Positions 1 to 8,254 of a DNA stretch of 64,000 nucleotides are shown piece by piece. The stretch lies in contig NZ_JBNFVY010000003.1 in assembly GCF_049943335.1 (NCBI RefSeq), forward strand, positions 1-64,000. The letters are read 5' to 3'. Position 1 is the stretch's first letter; every line of letters begins with the position of its first letter. The translations under genes were made by a program, and so were the position numbers. The stretch comes from JBNFVY01 sp049943335. GTDB lineage: Bacteria; Pseudomonadota; Alphaproteobacteria; Rhodobacterales; Rhodobacteraceae. The notes beneath the pieces are model-generated. The model did not search any database. It saw only the letters and a list, made by a program, of their open reading frames with translations, and was not told where the DNA came from.

Positions 1-1155
1 AAGACCCGCGCCGGGGCCGAATGGGTGCGCACAATGGTCGAAGGGTCGACGCCGCTGGCCAAGGGGCGTGCCCGCCGCGTGGCGCTGGTCAACGAAACGC
101 TGGATCAGGCGCGCGACGTCATGATTTTTGGCGAAAGTGGCATCCTGGCCTGTTCGCCCCCCGACCGTCGCCCCGAATGGCAGGCCACGCGCAAACGGCT
201 GGTCTGGCCCAACGGGGCCGAGGCGCGGATTTTTTCCGCCAGCGATCCCGAAGCTCTGCGCGGCCCGCAGTTCGACGCGGCCTGGGTGGACGAACTGGCC
301 AAATGGAAAAAGGCCGATGACACCTGGGACATGCTGCAATTCGCTCTGCGTCTGGGCGATGCGCCGCAGCAGGTCATCACCACGACGCCGCGCCCTCAGC
401 CGCTGCTCAAGCGGGTGCTGAACCTGCCAAGCACGGTGATGACTCACGCGCCCACCCATGCCAACGCGGCCAATCTGGCCCCCAGTTTTCTGGCCGAGGT
501 CGAAGCGCGCTATGCGGGCACCCAGTTGGGCAAGCAGGAACTGGAGGGCATGTTGACCGACGAGATCGAAGGCGCTTTCTGGGCCCCGGCCGACCTGGAC
601 GCGATCCGCATCGATGCCGCCCCCGCGCTGGATCGGATCGTGGTTGCGGTCGATCCGCCGGTCACCGGGCATGAGCGTTCGGACGCCTGCGGGATCGTCG
701 TGGTCGGGGCGCAGCTGCCCGACGACAGGGGCGACTGGCGCGCGGTGGTGCTTGAAGATGCCACGGTGGAATCGGCCAGCCCGCTGAGCTGGGCGCAGGC
801 CGCGGTGGACGCCGCCCGGCGCCACAACGCCGACCGTATCGTGGCCGAGGTGAACCAGGGCGGCGCGCTGGTCGAACAGATGATCCGCCAGATCGACCCG
901 CTGGCCAGCTATACCGCTGTGCGCGCGCACAAGGGCAAGGCCGCGCGGGCCGAACCGGTGGCCGGGCTCTATGAACAGGGCAAGGTGCGCCATCTGCGCT
1001 CGCTTGAGAAACTGGAAGAACAGATGTGCCAGATGACCCGCGCGGGTTTTGAGGGCAAGGGCAGCCCGGACCGGGTCGATGCGTTGGTCTGGGCGATCAC
1101 TGATTTGCTTCTCAATCGGGCGCAGGGCAACGGCCCGCGCATCCGCACCGCCTGA
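1..1155 (+). CDS. Gene transfer agent large terminase (g2), 5' end outside the window
   Basis: ATPase-nuclease that packages DNA into the GTA head. The frame is open from base 1, where the residues KTRAGAEW are the tail of the Walker A motif, so only the extreme N-terminus is missing; the GTG at 25 is internal, not the start. Walker B is AAWVDE at about residue 94 of the fragment. An RNase H-like nuclease domain begins near IVVAVDPPVTG, about residue 215. 384 residues are present. It heads a contiguous block of GTA structural genes in the canonical RcGTA order, which separates it from an ordinary prophage terminase. A strong terminator follows it. Confidence 0.93.
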   Translation, partial: KTRAGAEWVRTMVEGSTPLAKGRARRVALVNETLDQARDVMIFGESGILACSPPDRRPEWQATRKRLVWPNGAEARIFSASDPEALRGPQFDAAWVDELAKWKKADDTWDMLQFALRLGDAPQQVITTTPRPQPLLKRVLNLPSTVMTHAPTHANAANLAPSFLAEVEARYAGTQLGKQELEGMLTDEIEGAFWAPADLDAIRIDAAPALDRIVVAVDPPVTGHERSDACGIVVVGAQLPDDRGDWRAVVLEDATVESASPLSWAQAAVDAARRHNADRIVAEVNQGGALVEQMIRQIDPLASYTAVRAHKGKAARAEPVAGLYEQGKVRHLRSLEKLEEQMCQMTRAGFEGKGSPDRVDALVWAITDLLLNRAQGNGPRIRTA

Positions 1156-1174
1156 GGCGGCCCATCACACCACC

Positions 1175-1205
1175 AAAAGCCCCGTCCGAACAGGCGGGGC
1201 TTTTT
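1175..1205 (+). terminator. Intrinsic terminator between GTA g2 and g3
   Basis: Perfect 10-bp inverted repeat AAAAGCCCCG / CGGGGCTTTT with a 10-nt loop, running into TTTTT. The A-run on the left arm makes it potentially bidirectional. It lies 20 bp after the terminase stop and about 225 bp before the portal gene. Confidence 0.8.
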
Positions 1206-1431
1206 GCTTTGTTCGCATGGGTTTGTGCCCACGCAACGCGCGGTGGCCTAAAGCGGCTTTAAGCCTTTGCGGCTATACCTGTTTTCACGCCACGCAGGCC
1301 ACCGGCTTTCCGCGGCACACCCATGAGACCGAGACAGAATTTTGCCCTCTGCCCGCAGCTTTGCGTTCGGCGGAGCGGCCCGCCCGGGCGGATCCCGGGT
1401 TTGAACGATGGCACGAAGGAGCTCTTGAACA

Positions 1432-2628
1432 ATGGTATTCGACTTCCTGCGACGCGGTGACAGTGCCCCGGCCGAGACCAAGGCGTCGGCGACCGGCCCC
1501 GTGATCGCCTATGCCAATTCGGGCCGCGTCGCCTGGAGCCCGCGCGACACCGTCAGCCTGACCCGCACCGGTTTTGCCGGCAACCCGGTTGGCTTTCGCT
1601 CGGTCAAGTTGATCGCCGAAGCCGCTGCCGCCCTGCCGCTGGTGTTGCAGAACGCCGAAACCCGCTTCGACGTGCACCCGCTGGTCAGCCTGATCGCCCG
1701 TCCGAACCCGATGCAGGGCCGCGCCGAGCTGATGGAATCGCTTTACGGCCAGATTCTGCTGTCGGGCAATGGATATGTCGAAGCCGTGGCCGATGACGCC
1801 GGCGCCCTGCGCGAGTTGCATGTGCTGCGCTCGGACCGCATGGCGGTGGTGCCCGGCGCTGATGGTTGGCCCGTCGCCTACGACTATTCGGTCGGCAATC
1901 GCAAACACCGTTTTGCCCTGGTCGAAGGGATGCCCTCGCCAATCTGTCACCTCAAGGCGTTCCACCCGCAGGACGATCACTATGGTCTGTCGCCGATGCA
2001 GGCCGCAGCCAGTGCGATTGACGTGCACAACAGCGCCAGCCGCTGGTCCAAGGCGCTGCTGGACAATGCCGCACGGCCCTCGGGCGCGATCGTCTATCAG
2101 GGCTCTGACGGGACAGGGACGCTGACCCCCGACCAATACGACCGGCTGCTGGCGGAAATGGAAACGTCGCACATGGGCGCGCGCAATGCAGGCCGCCCGA
2201 TGCTGCTGGAGGGCGGGTTGGATTGGAAACCGATGGGGTTCAGCCCGTCGGACATGGAATTCCAGAAAACCAAGGATGCCGCCGCCCGCGAAATCGCGCT
2301 GGCCTTCGGCGTGCCGCCGATGCTGCTGGGGATCCAGGGTGATGCGACCTACGCCAACTACCAAGAGGCCAACCGCGCCTTTTACCGGCTGACCGTTTTG
2401 CCGCTGGTGTCCAAGCTGAGCGGGGCGATGGGCCACTGGCTGTCCGAACACATCGGCGAAGAAATGACGCTGAAACCCGATCTGGACCAGGTGCCGGCGC
2501 TGGCAGCCGAACGCGACGCGCATTGGGCGCGGGTGGCGGGCGCCGATTTCCTGAGCGTCGGTGAAAAGCGGGCCATGCTGGGCCTACCGCCGCTGCAAGA
2601 GGATGAAGATGCGGATGAAAGGGACTGA
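1432..2628 (+). CDS. GTA portal protein (g3), HK97 family
   Basis: Forms the dodecameric ring at the head vertex through which DNA enters and leaves. 398 residues, the usual length for GTA portals. Residues about 40-340 show the phage portal fold, with the conserved stretches FRSVKLIAEAAAALPL near residue 45 and FGVPPMLLGIQGDATYANYQEA near residue 300. The ATG at 1432 is chosen because AGGAG sits 12 bp upstream and the reading begins MVFDFLRRG, typical of the family. The stop is 1 bp before the next start. The g3.5 gene found after portal in R. capsulatus is absent here. Confidence 0.93.
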   Translation: MVFDFLRRGDSAPAETKASATGPVIAYANSGRVAWSPRDTVSLTRTGFAGNPVGFRSVKLIAEAAAALPLVLQNAETRFDVHPLVSLIARPNPMQGRAELMESLYGQILLSGNGYVEAVADDAGALRELHVLRSDRMAVVPGADGWPVAYDYSVGNRKHRFALVEGMPSPICHLKAFHPQDDHYGLSPMQAAASAIDVHNSASRWSKALLDNAARPSGAIVYQGSDGTGTLTPDQYDRLLAEMETSHMGARNAGRPMLLEGGLDWKPMGFSPSDMEFQKTKDAAAREIALAFGVPPMLLGIQGDATYANYQEANRAFYRLTVLPLVSKLSGAMGHWLSEHIGEEMTLKPDLDQVPALAAERDAHWARVAGADFLSVGEKRAMLGLPPLQEDEDADERD

Positions 2629-2629
2629 T

Positions 2630-3208
2630 ATGCCTGATATTTTAGACACCGGGCTTGAGCATAAGTTCGCCCGTCTGGGCGACGAGCTGACCGTGACCGA
2701 CGGGGTGCTGATCGACGGCTATGCCAGTCTGTTCGGCCGCGTCGATCAGGGCGGTGACATCGTCAAAGCGGGGGCGTATGGCGCGTCGCTGAAACGGCTG
2801 GCGACGGGGGGGCGGCAGGTCAAGATGCTCTGGCAGCATGACCCGGCCCAGCCGATCGGGATCTGGGACGAGGTGCGCGAGGACGCGCGCGGTCTCTATG
2901 TCAAAGGGCGCCTTCTGACCGAAGTCGAGAAGGGCCGCGAAGCGGCGGCGCTGATTGCGGCGGGGGCGATTGACGGGCTGTCGATCGGCTATCGCACCAA
3001 GCGCGCCGAAAAGGATGGCAAGGGCCGGCGGCTCTTGTCCGAGCTGGAGCTTTGGGAAGTGTCGCTGGTGACTTTTCCGATGCTTCCTGATGCGCGCCTT
3101 GGCCAGCAGCAAAAGGGCGACACGCCCGAGTTTGCGGGCGAATGGATGCGTGATCTGGCGGCGGCCTTGCGGGGCGCCTCTGACCAGCTGGCCCAGGACG
3201 ACACCTGA
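2630..3208 (+). CDS. GTA prohead maturation protease (g4), HK97/U35 family
   Basis: Serine protease that cleaves the capsid N-terminal arm during GTA head maturation. 192 residues from ATG 2630 (MPDILDTGLEHKFARLG). The frame stays open further upstream, but that would overlap the portal gene and match nothing in the family. Family landmarks are VIDGYASLFGRVDQGGDIV-type residues near 25-45, the catalytic-His segment KMLWQHDPAQPIG near residue 65, and the Ser region GAIDGLSIGY near residue 112. It lies between portal and capsid as expected. Confidence 0.92.
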   Translation: MPDILDTGLEHKFARLGDELTVTDGVLIDGYASLFGRVDQGGDIVKAGAYGASLKRLATGGRQVKMLWQHDPAQPIGIWDEVREDARGLYVKGRLLTEVEKGREAAALIAAGAIDGLSIGYRTKRAEKDGKGRRLLSELELWEVSLVTFPMLPDARLGQQQKGDTPEFAGEWMRDLAAALRGASDQLAQDDT

Positions 3209-3243
3209 GCTGGCGACCTGACCTCAAACAGCAGGATCAATCA

Positions 3244-4449
3244 ATGAGCAATACCGAGACAAAGGCTCGGGTCGCCACGGGCATGTCCGATGCGGCCCAG
3301 GGTCCGGCAGCCGATCTGAAAGGCGCGCTTGCCGGATTCGTCAACGACCTCAGGGCCTTCAAGGCCGAAGTGAAATCAGAAATCCAAAACCAGGAAGAGC
3401 GACTGACCATGCTTGATCGTAAGTCTTACACCCCCGGCCGTCCGGCCCTTGCCACCAGCGCCGACGTTGAGGCGCCGCATCAGAAAGCGTTCGAAGCTTA
3501 TGTGCGCAGCGGCGACGATGACGGCCTGCGCGGCCTTGACCTAGACGGCAAGTCGATGGCGACATCCGTGAACGGCGATGGCGGCTATCTGGTCGACCAG
3601 CAGACCGCCGAAACGGTCAAGTCGGTCCTGAAATCCACCGCGTCGATCCGCCAGATCGCCAATGTGGTGAATGTCGAAGCGACCTCGTATGACGTGCTGA
3701 TCGACAGCACCGACGTGGGCGCGGGCTGGGTGAACGAATCCGGCGCGCTGGCCGAAACCGACACCCCGACGATCGAACGCATTTCGATCCCGCTCTACGA
3801 ACTGTCGGCCCTGCCCAAGGCCAGCCAGCGCCTGCTGGACGACAGCGCGTTCGACATCGAAAGCTGGCTTGCGGGGCGCATCGCGGACAAATTCTCGCGG
3901 TCCGAAGCCTCGGCCTTTATCAACGGTGACGGCGTCGACAAGCCCAAGGGCATCCTGTTCCACGCACAGGTCGCCAATGACAACTGGTCCTGGGGATCGC
4001 TGGGCTATGTTGCCACGGGCACCGATGGCGGGTTTGACGGTGCATCGCCTGCCGACGCGATCGTCGAACTGGTCTATGCCCTGGGCGCCCAGTACCGCGC
4101 CAACGGCACGTTCGTGATGAATTCGAAAACTGCCGGCGCCGTGCGCAAGCTGAAAGATGCCGACGGCCGTTTCTTGTGGTCCGACGGTCTGGCCGCGGGT
4201 GAACCTGCGCGCCTGATGGGCTATCCGGTGCTGGTTGCCGAAGACATGCCCGACATCGCCTCGGACGCTGCCGCGATCGCTTTTGGTGATTTCGCTGCCG
4301 GCTACACCGTGGCCGAGCGCCCCGACCTGCGCATCCTGCGCGATCCCTTCAGCGCCAAGCCGCACGTCCTGTTCTACGCCACCAAGCGCGTGGGCGGCGA
4401 CGTCAGCGACTTTGCAGCGATCAAGCTGCTGAAATTCTCGGTCGCCTAA
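3244..4449 (+). CDS. GTA major capsid protein (g5), HK97 fold
   Basis: Builds the small GTA head. 401 residues. Residues 1-100 are a charged, helical delta-domain-like arm that the g4 protease would remove. The mature HK97-fold part starts near KSMATSVNGDGGYLVDQQTAE (about residue 102) and ends GGDVSDFAAIKLLKFS. The ATG at 3244 follows a 35-bp gap after g4, with an AGGA upstream. The next gene is 176 bp downstream across a highly structured spacer, which may help set capsid apart from the low-copy connector genes. Confidence 0.95.
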   Translation: MSNTETKARVATGMSDAAQGPAADLKGALAGFVNDLRAFKAEVKSEIQNQEERLTMLDRKSYTPGRPALATSADVEAPHQKAFEAYVRSGDDDGLRGLDLDGKSMATSVNGDGGYLVDQQTAETVKSVLKSTASIRQIANVVNVEATSYDVLIDSTDVGAGWVNESGALAETDTPTIERISIPLYELSALPKASQRLLDDSAFDIESWLAGRIADKFSRSEASAFINGDGVDKPKGILFHAQVANDNWSWGSLGYVATGTDGGFDGASPADAIVELVYALGAQYRANGTFVMNSKTAGAVRKLKDADGRFLWSDGLAAGEPARLMGYPVLVAEDMPDIASDAAAIAFGDFAAGYTVAERPDLRILRDPFSAKPHVLFYATKRVGGDVSDFAAIKLLKFSVA

Positions 4450-4463
4450 GCGCACCGAGATAA

Positions 4464-4500
4464 CCCGCCCGACCCGTGTCTGCGGACCGGGAAGGGCGGG
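4464..4500 (+). other. Hairpin just after the GTA capsid gene
   Basis: Inverted repeat CCCGCCC (4464-4470) with GGGCGGG (4494-4500), and an inner CCCG/CGGG stem across a 2x2 internal loop. No U-tract follows, so it looks more like an mRNA 3'-end stabiliser or attenuator than a classical terminator. Confidence 0.5.
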
Positions 4501-4603
4501 GATGGGTGCGCGCCGCTCGGGCTTTGGTCCGTCCTCGCGTTTCTAGCTGCTCCCCCTCCGTCTGAGTGCGCGGGAGGTGTGCACCCATCTTCCCGACGGA
4601 GGG
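4501..4603 (+). other. Crossing inverted repeats in the capsid-connector spacer (possible pseudoknot or switch)
   Basis: GATGGGTGC (4501-4509) is the exact reverse complement of GCACCCATC (4581-4589), and CCCTCCGTC (4554-4562) of GACGGAGGG (4595-4603). The two pairings interleave, so they either form a pseudoknot or exclude each other. The second pair ends 23 bp before the g6 start codon, close to its ribosome-binding region. Confidence 0.5.
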
Positions 4604-4625
4604 AGCTGGAGCTTGGAGAAGACTG

Positions 4626-5222
4626 ATGATGTTGATCGAGCAGACCACAGTGCCCAGCACGGCGCTACCGGTCGCCCAATTCAAAGATCACCTGCGCCTG
4701 GGGACAGGGTTTGCCGATGACGGCGTACAGGATGCGGTGCTCGAGACATACCTGCGCGCGGCTCTGTCCGCCATCGAGGCGCGCACGGGCAAGATCCTGC
4801 TAGAGCGCGACTTTGCCTGGTCCCTGACCGCCTGGCGCGATCTGGGCGCACAGGTGCTGCCCGTGGCCCCGGTCAGCGCGATCACGGCGCTGAAAATCAC
4901 TGACCGGCTGGGCGTTGAAACCACGATTGATACCGCCCGCTATCGGCTGGAACCTGACACCCACCGCCCGCGCCTGGTCGCCACGTCGCTGGTGTTGCCG
5001 ACGATCCCCGTGGCGGGCAGCGCCGAGATCGACTTTACCGCCGGGTACGGCCCTGCGTGGTCGGACATTCCTGCCGATCTGGGGCAGGCGGCCTTTTTGC
5101 TCAGCGCGCATTATTACGATCATCGCAGCGAAACCGGCATCGACGCGCAGGCGGTCCCCTTTGGGGTGAATGCGCTGCTGGAACGCTATCGCCAGGTGCG
5201 TCTGTTCGGGGGGCGGGGCTGA
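4626..5222 (+). CDS. GTA head-tail connector (g6), gp6-like
   Basis: Adaptor ring protein below the portal (phage gp6-like/DUF1320 class). 198 residues from ATG 4626 (MMLIEQTTVPSTALPVAQFKDHLRL). A GGAGAAG sequence lies 6 bp upstream. A longer frame with a GTG at 4566 would lie inside the structured spacer and is not supported. An N-terminal helical bundle (AVLETYLRAALSAIEARTGKIL, about residues 38-59) is followed by a beta-rich half, as in this family. The stop overlaps the next start (ATGA-type, 1 bp). Confidence 0.88.
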   Translation: MMLIEQTTVPSTALPVAQFKDHLRLGTGFADDGVQDAVLETYLRAALSAIEARTGKILLERDFAWSLTAWRDLGAQVLPVAPVSAITALKITDRLGVETTIDTARYRLEPDTHRPRLVATSLVLPTIPVAGSAEIDFTAGYGPAWSDIPADLGQAAFLLSAHYYDHRSETGIDAQAVPFGVNALLERYRQVRLFGGRG

Positions 5223-5563
5223 TGGGGGGCGTGCACCTGACCCGCAAGCTGACGCTGGAAGAGGCCAGCCGCGCACCCGATGGCGCGGGCGGATATTCCG
5301 AGGCATGGACCCAGCTTGGCACGCTGTGGGCGGATGTGCGGGCCGGATCGGGCAGTGAGGCGGCGCAGGATTTCCTGATGGTGTCGCGGGTGCCATTCCG
5401 CGTGATCGTGCGCGCCGCGCCCCATGGCGCGCCCTCGCGGCCCAAGCCCGAACAGCGCTTTCGCGACGGCGCGCGTGTCATGCGCATCGTGTCGGTCGCC
5501 GAACACGATACGGGCGGGCGTTATTTGGTGTGCCGCGCCATCGAAGAGGAGGTTTCAGGATGA
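5222..5563 (+). CDS. GTA head-tail adaptor (g7), phage head closure family
   Basis: Small beta-barrel head-closure protein, 113 residues, that seals the portal-connector channel. The ATG at 5222 shares its A with the TGA of g6, so translation is probably coupled. The family pattern is an N-terminal LTRKLTLEEA strand, WADVRAGSG near residue 35 and RVMRIVSVAEHD near residue 85. Its position between g6 and g8 supports the call. Confidence 0.85.
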   Translation: MGGVHLTRKLTLEEASRAPDGAGGYSEAWTQLGTLWADVRAGSGSEAAQDFLMVSRVPFRVIVRAAPHGAPSRPKPEQRFRDGARVMRIVSVAEHDTGGRYLVCRAIEEEVSG

Positions 5564-5970
5564 GTTACGGTGTCGCCGCCGCCCTGCAATCGGGCGTCTA
5601 TTCTGCGCTGTCGGCTGACAGCGCCCTGGCCGCCTTGGTCGGGACAAACATCTTTGATGCCGCGCCCACGGGCACGGTGCCAGCGCTCTATGTCAGCCTC
5701 GGCCCCGAGGACGTGACAGACCGTTCCGACAAGGACGGCAGCGGGGCCAACCACGATTTCACCGTGTCCGTCGTAACCGACGCGGCCGGTTTCCAGACCG
5801 CCAAAGAGGTCGCCGCGGCTGTGTCCGACGTGCTGACCGGCGCGGCGCTGACGCTGACGCGCGGCACCTGCGTGGGGATCTGGTTCATGAATGCCAAGGC
5901 GCGGCGGGTCAAGGATGGCGCATCGCGCCGGATCGACCTGCGCTTTCGCGCCTATGTGACCGACAACTGA
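5560..5970 (+). CDS. GTA tail terminator/DUF3168 protein (g8)
   Basis: Caps the tail tube and joins it to the head. 136 residues from ATG 5560, which overlaps the g7 stop by 4 bp (ATGA). Begins MSYGVAAALQSGVYSALSAD, followed by PALYVSLGPEDVTDRSDKDG near residue 45, both typical of DUF3168 tail-completion proteins. The frame is open upstream to 5530, but that start would enter g7 further. Confidence 0.87.
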   Translation: MSYGVAAALQSGVYSALSADSALAALVGTNIFDAAPTGTVPALYVSLGPEDVTDRSDKDGSGANHDFTVSVVTDAAGFQTAKEVAAAVSDVLTGAALTLTRGTCVGIWFMNAKARRVKDGASRRIDLRFRAYVTDN

Positions 5971-5990
5971 TTAACCAAAGGACCAAGCAC

Positions 5991-6404
5991 ATGGCTGCTC
6001 AAAACGGCAAAGACCTTCTGATCAAGCTGGACATGACCGGCGCGGGATCGTTCGACACCATCGCAGGGCTGCGCGCCACGCGGATTTCCTTCAACGCGGA
6101 AAGCGTTGATGTGACCTCTCTGGAAAGCCAGGGCGGCTGGCGCGAGTTGCTGGGCGGCGCGGGCGTGAAAAGCGCGAATATCTCGGGCTCTGGCGTGTTC
6201 AAGGACGCGACGACAGATGAACGCGCGCGCCAGATCTTCTTTGATGGCGAAGTGCCCAATTTCCAGGTGATCATCCCCGATTTCGGCGTGGTCGAAGGCC
6301 CGTTCATGATCACGGCGGTCGAATATGCCGGATCGCACAGCGGCGAGGCGACGTATGATCTGTCGATGGCGTCGGCCGGTGCGCTGACCTTTACGGCGTT
6401 GTGA
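5991..6404 (+). CDS. GTA major tail tube protein (g9)
   Basis: Polymerises into the GTA tail tube. 137 residues, TP901-1-like major tail protein family. The N-terminus MAAQNGKDLLIKLDM and the motif ESVDVTSLESQGGWRELL near residue 38 are characteristic. Preceded by AAAGGACC 6 bp upstream. Next gene starts 3 bp after its stop. Confidence 0.92.
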   Translation: MAAQNGKDLLIKLDMTGAGSFDTIAGLRATRISFNAESVDVTSLESQGGWRELLGGAGVKSANISGSGVFKDATTDERARQIFFDGEVPNFQVIIPDFGVVEGPFMITAVEYAGSHSGEATYDLSMASAGALTFTAL

Positions 6405-6407
6405 TCC

Positions 6408-6722
6408 ATGGCGAACCCCTACGCAGGTGAAGTGGCGCTGGTGCTGGATGGCAAACGCCATGTGCTCAAGCTGACCCTGGGCGCGCTGGCCGAGCTGGAA
6501 GCGACCTTGCGCGCCGACACTCTGGTGGCGCTGGTCGAACGCTACGAAAGCGGCGCCTATTCCACCCGCGACATGCTGGCGCTGATCGTGGCGGGCTTGC
6601 GCGGGGGGGGATGGGACGGCGACGCGGCCGACCTGTTGGCCGCCGACATTGAAGGTGGCCCGCTGGAAGCGGCGCGCGTTGCGGGCGCGCTTCTGGCCAG
6701 CGCCTTCACGGTGCCCGCATGA
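6408..6722 (+). CDS. GTA tail assembly chaperone (g10)
   Basis: 104-residue GTA TAC-type protein that would guide tape measure and tube assembly and is not expected in the mature particle. Begins MANPYAGEVALVLDGKRHVLKLTLGALAELE, the usual GTG10 signature. It overlaps the next gene by 4 bp (ATGA), matching the g10/g10.1 pair of RcGTA. The interior region GLRGGGWDGDAADL is glycine-rich. Confidence 0.86.
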   Translation: MANPYAGEVALVLDGKRHVLKLTLGALAELEATLRADTLVALVERYESGAYSTRDMLALIVAGLRGGGWDGDAADLLAADIEGGPLEAARVAGALLASAFTVPA

Positions 6723-6943
6723 GCGGCGCGCAGGGGTTCGACTGGCCCGCTCTGATGCGGGCCGGGTTTCGCGGGCTGGGCCTGCGCCCCGACGAATTCT
6801 GGCGGCTCACCCCGGCAGAACTGTTGATGATGCTCGGCCAGGGCGCGACCAGCGCCCCGATGGGCCGAACCCGGCTTGAAGAGCTTGCGGCGGCCTTTCC
6901 CGACGCGAGCGAGACGAAAGGAAGCGACAAATGGACAGCCTGA
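6719..6943 (+). CDS. GTA second tail assembly chaperone (g10.1, rcc01693-like)
   Basis: 74 residues beginning MSGAQGFDWPALMRAGFRGLGLRPDEFW, recognisable as the rcc01693/TIGR02216 family that always lies between g10 and the tape measure. It overlaps g10 by 4 bp and g11 by 13 bp. A programmed frameshift joining g10 and g10.1, as in many siphophages, is not evident; the overlap looks like simple coupling. Confidence 0.84.
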   Translation: MSGAQGFDWPALMRAGFRGLGLRPDEFWRLTPAELLMMLGQGATSAPMGRTRLEELAAAFPDASETKGSDKWTA

Positions 6944-7593
6944 ACGGTCTGGACAGTTTTGACGACAAGGTCGAAGCGCTTGAAAACGCCATGGGCGGCG
7001 CGCAGGCCATGACCGCGGCCTTTGACCAGGAATTGCGGCGCATGCAGTCGACTATTGCCGACACAGGGCGCGAAGTCGCCGTCCTGGATCGCGGCATTTC
7101 AAACGGGCTCAAACGCGCGATCGACGGGCTGGTGCTGGATGGCGACACGCTGGCCGGGGCGCTGCGCGGGGTGGGCCAATCGATGCTGGATGCCGCCTAT
7201 AACGCGGCCGTCAAACCGGTCGCGGGCCAGTTCGGCAAGATCCTGGCCGGCGGGGTCGAAGGCATCATCCAGGGCGCGCTGCCCTTTGCGAACGGCGGCG
7301 CCTTTACGCAAGGGCGCGTCATGCCCTTTGCCAATGGCGGGATCGTCAACAGTCCCACCCATTTTCCCATGCGCGGCGGCACGGGCCTGATGGGCGAAGC
7401 CGGACCAGAAGCGATCATGCCACTGACCCGCGGCGCGAACGGCAAGCTTGGCGTGCGCGCAGACGGCGGCGGCGGGGCGGTCAACGTGACGTTCAACGTT
7501 TCGACCCCCGATGTCGAAGGCTTCCGCCGCAGCCAATCGCAGATCGCAGCGCAAATGGCCCGTGTGATGGGCCGCGGCCAGCGCAACCGCTGA
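6931..7593 (+). CDS. GTA tail tape measure (g11)
   Basis: 220 residues, very short for a tape measure but normal for GTAs, whose tails are about 50 nm. N-terminal helical ruler part (residues 1-110), then a Gly/Ala-rich segment with FANGGAFTQGRVMPFANGGIV-type phage tail repeats near 115-135, and GLMGEAGPEAIMPLTR near 150. No transmembrane segment is obvious apart from a moderately hydrophobic stretch near residue 85. Confidence 0.85.
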   Translation: MDSLNGLDSFDDKVEALENAMGGAQAMTAAFDQELRRMQSTIADTGREVAVLDRGISNGLKRAIDGLVLDGDTLAGALRGVGQSMLDAAYNAAVKPVAGQFGKILAGGVEGIIQGALPFANGGAFTQGRVMPFANGGIVNSPTHFPMRGGTGLMGEAGPEAIMPLTRGANGKLGVRADGGGGAVNVTFNVSTPDVEGFRRSQSQIAAQMARVMGRGQRNR

Positions 7594-7621
7594 CATAACG
7601 ACCACGCACGGAGGGCCCGAC

Positions 7622-8254
7622 ATGACATTCCACGACATCAGATTTCCCGCAAACCTCAGCTTCGGCTCGGTCGGCGGCCCCGAACGGCGCACTGAAATCG
7701 TGACGCTGGCCAACGGGTTCGAAGAGCGCAACACGCCCTGGGCCCATTCGCGGCGCCGCTATGACGCGGGGCTGGGCATGCGCTCGCTCGAAGATATCGA
7801 GGCGCTGATCGCGTTTTTCGAAGCCCGCCAGGGCCAGGTTAACGGATTCCGCTGGAAGGACTGGTCGGATTACAAAAGCTGCCGTGCCGGCGCGGCGGTG
7901 TCCCATGACGATCAGATCATCGGCGTGGGCAACGGCGAAGCGACGCAGTTCCAGCTGGTCAAGACCTATGCCTCGGGCGAGGCGCGCTATGAGCGCCCCA
8001 TCAAGAAACCCGTCAGCGGCACCGTGCTGGTGGCCGTCGATGGGGCGCAGGTGTTCGAGGCGGTCGACTGGTCGGTTGACCTGAGCGCAGGCGTGATCAC
8101 CTTTTTCAACCCGCCCGGCGACGGCGCGCAGATCACCGCCGGGTTCGAATTCGACGTGCCGGTGCGCTTTGACACCGACCGGATCGCCACGTCTGTCGCG
8201 TCGTTCCAGGCCGGCGAAGTGCCCAGCGTGCCCGTGGTCGAGGTGCGGGTCTGA
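7622..8254 (+). CDS. GTA distal tail protein (g12), DUF2460
   Basis: 210-residue baseplate-ring protein that connects the tail tube to the hub. DUF2460/TIGR02217 features are FHDIRFPANLSFGSVGGPERRTEIV at the start, SLEDIEALIAFFEARQGQVNGFRWKDWSDYKS near 60, and a C-terminal beta domain with TSVASFQAGEVPSVPVVEVRV-type ending. GGAGGG is 8 bp upstream of the ATG. The stop TGA shares its last base with the next ATG. Confidence 0.93.
   Translation: MTFHDIRFPANLSFGSVGGPERRTEIVTLANGFEERNTPWAHSRRRYDAGLGMRSLEDIEALIAFFEARQGQVNGFRWKDWSDYKSCRAGAAVSHDDQIIGVGNGEATQFQLVKTYASGEARYERPIKKPVSGTVLVAVDGAQVFEAVDWSVDLSAGVITFFNPPGDGAQITAGFEFDVPVRFDTDRIATSVASFQAGEVPSVPVVEVRV

Noticed and set aside
6408..6943. Programmed frameshift between g10 and g10.1
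   Set aside because: No slippery heptamer was seen near the overlap; the ATGA overlap is adequate for simple translational coupling.
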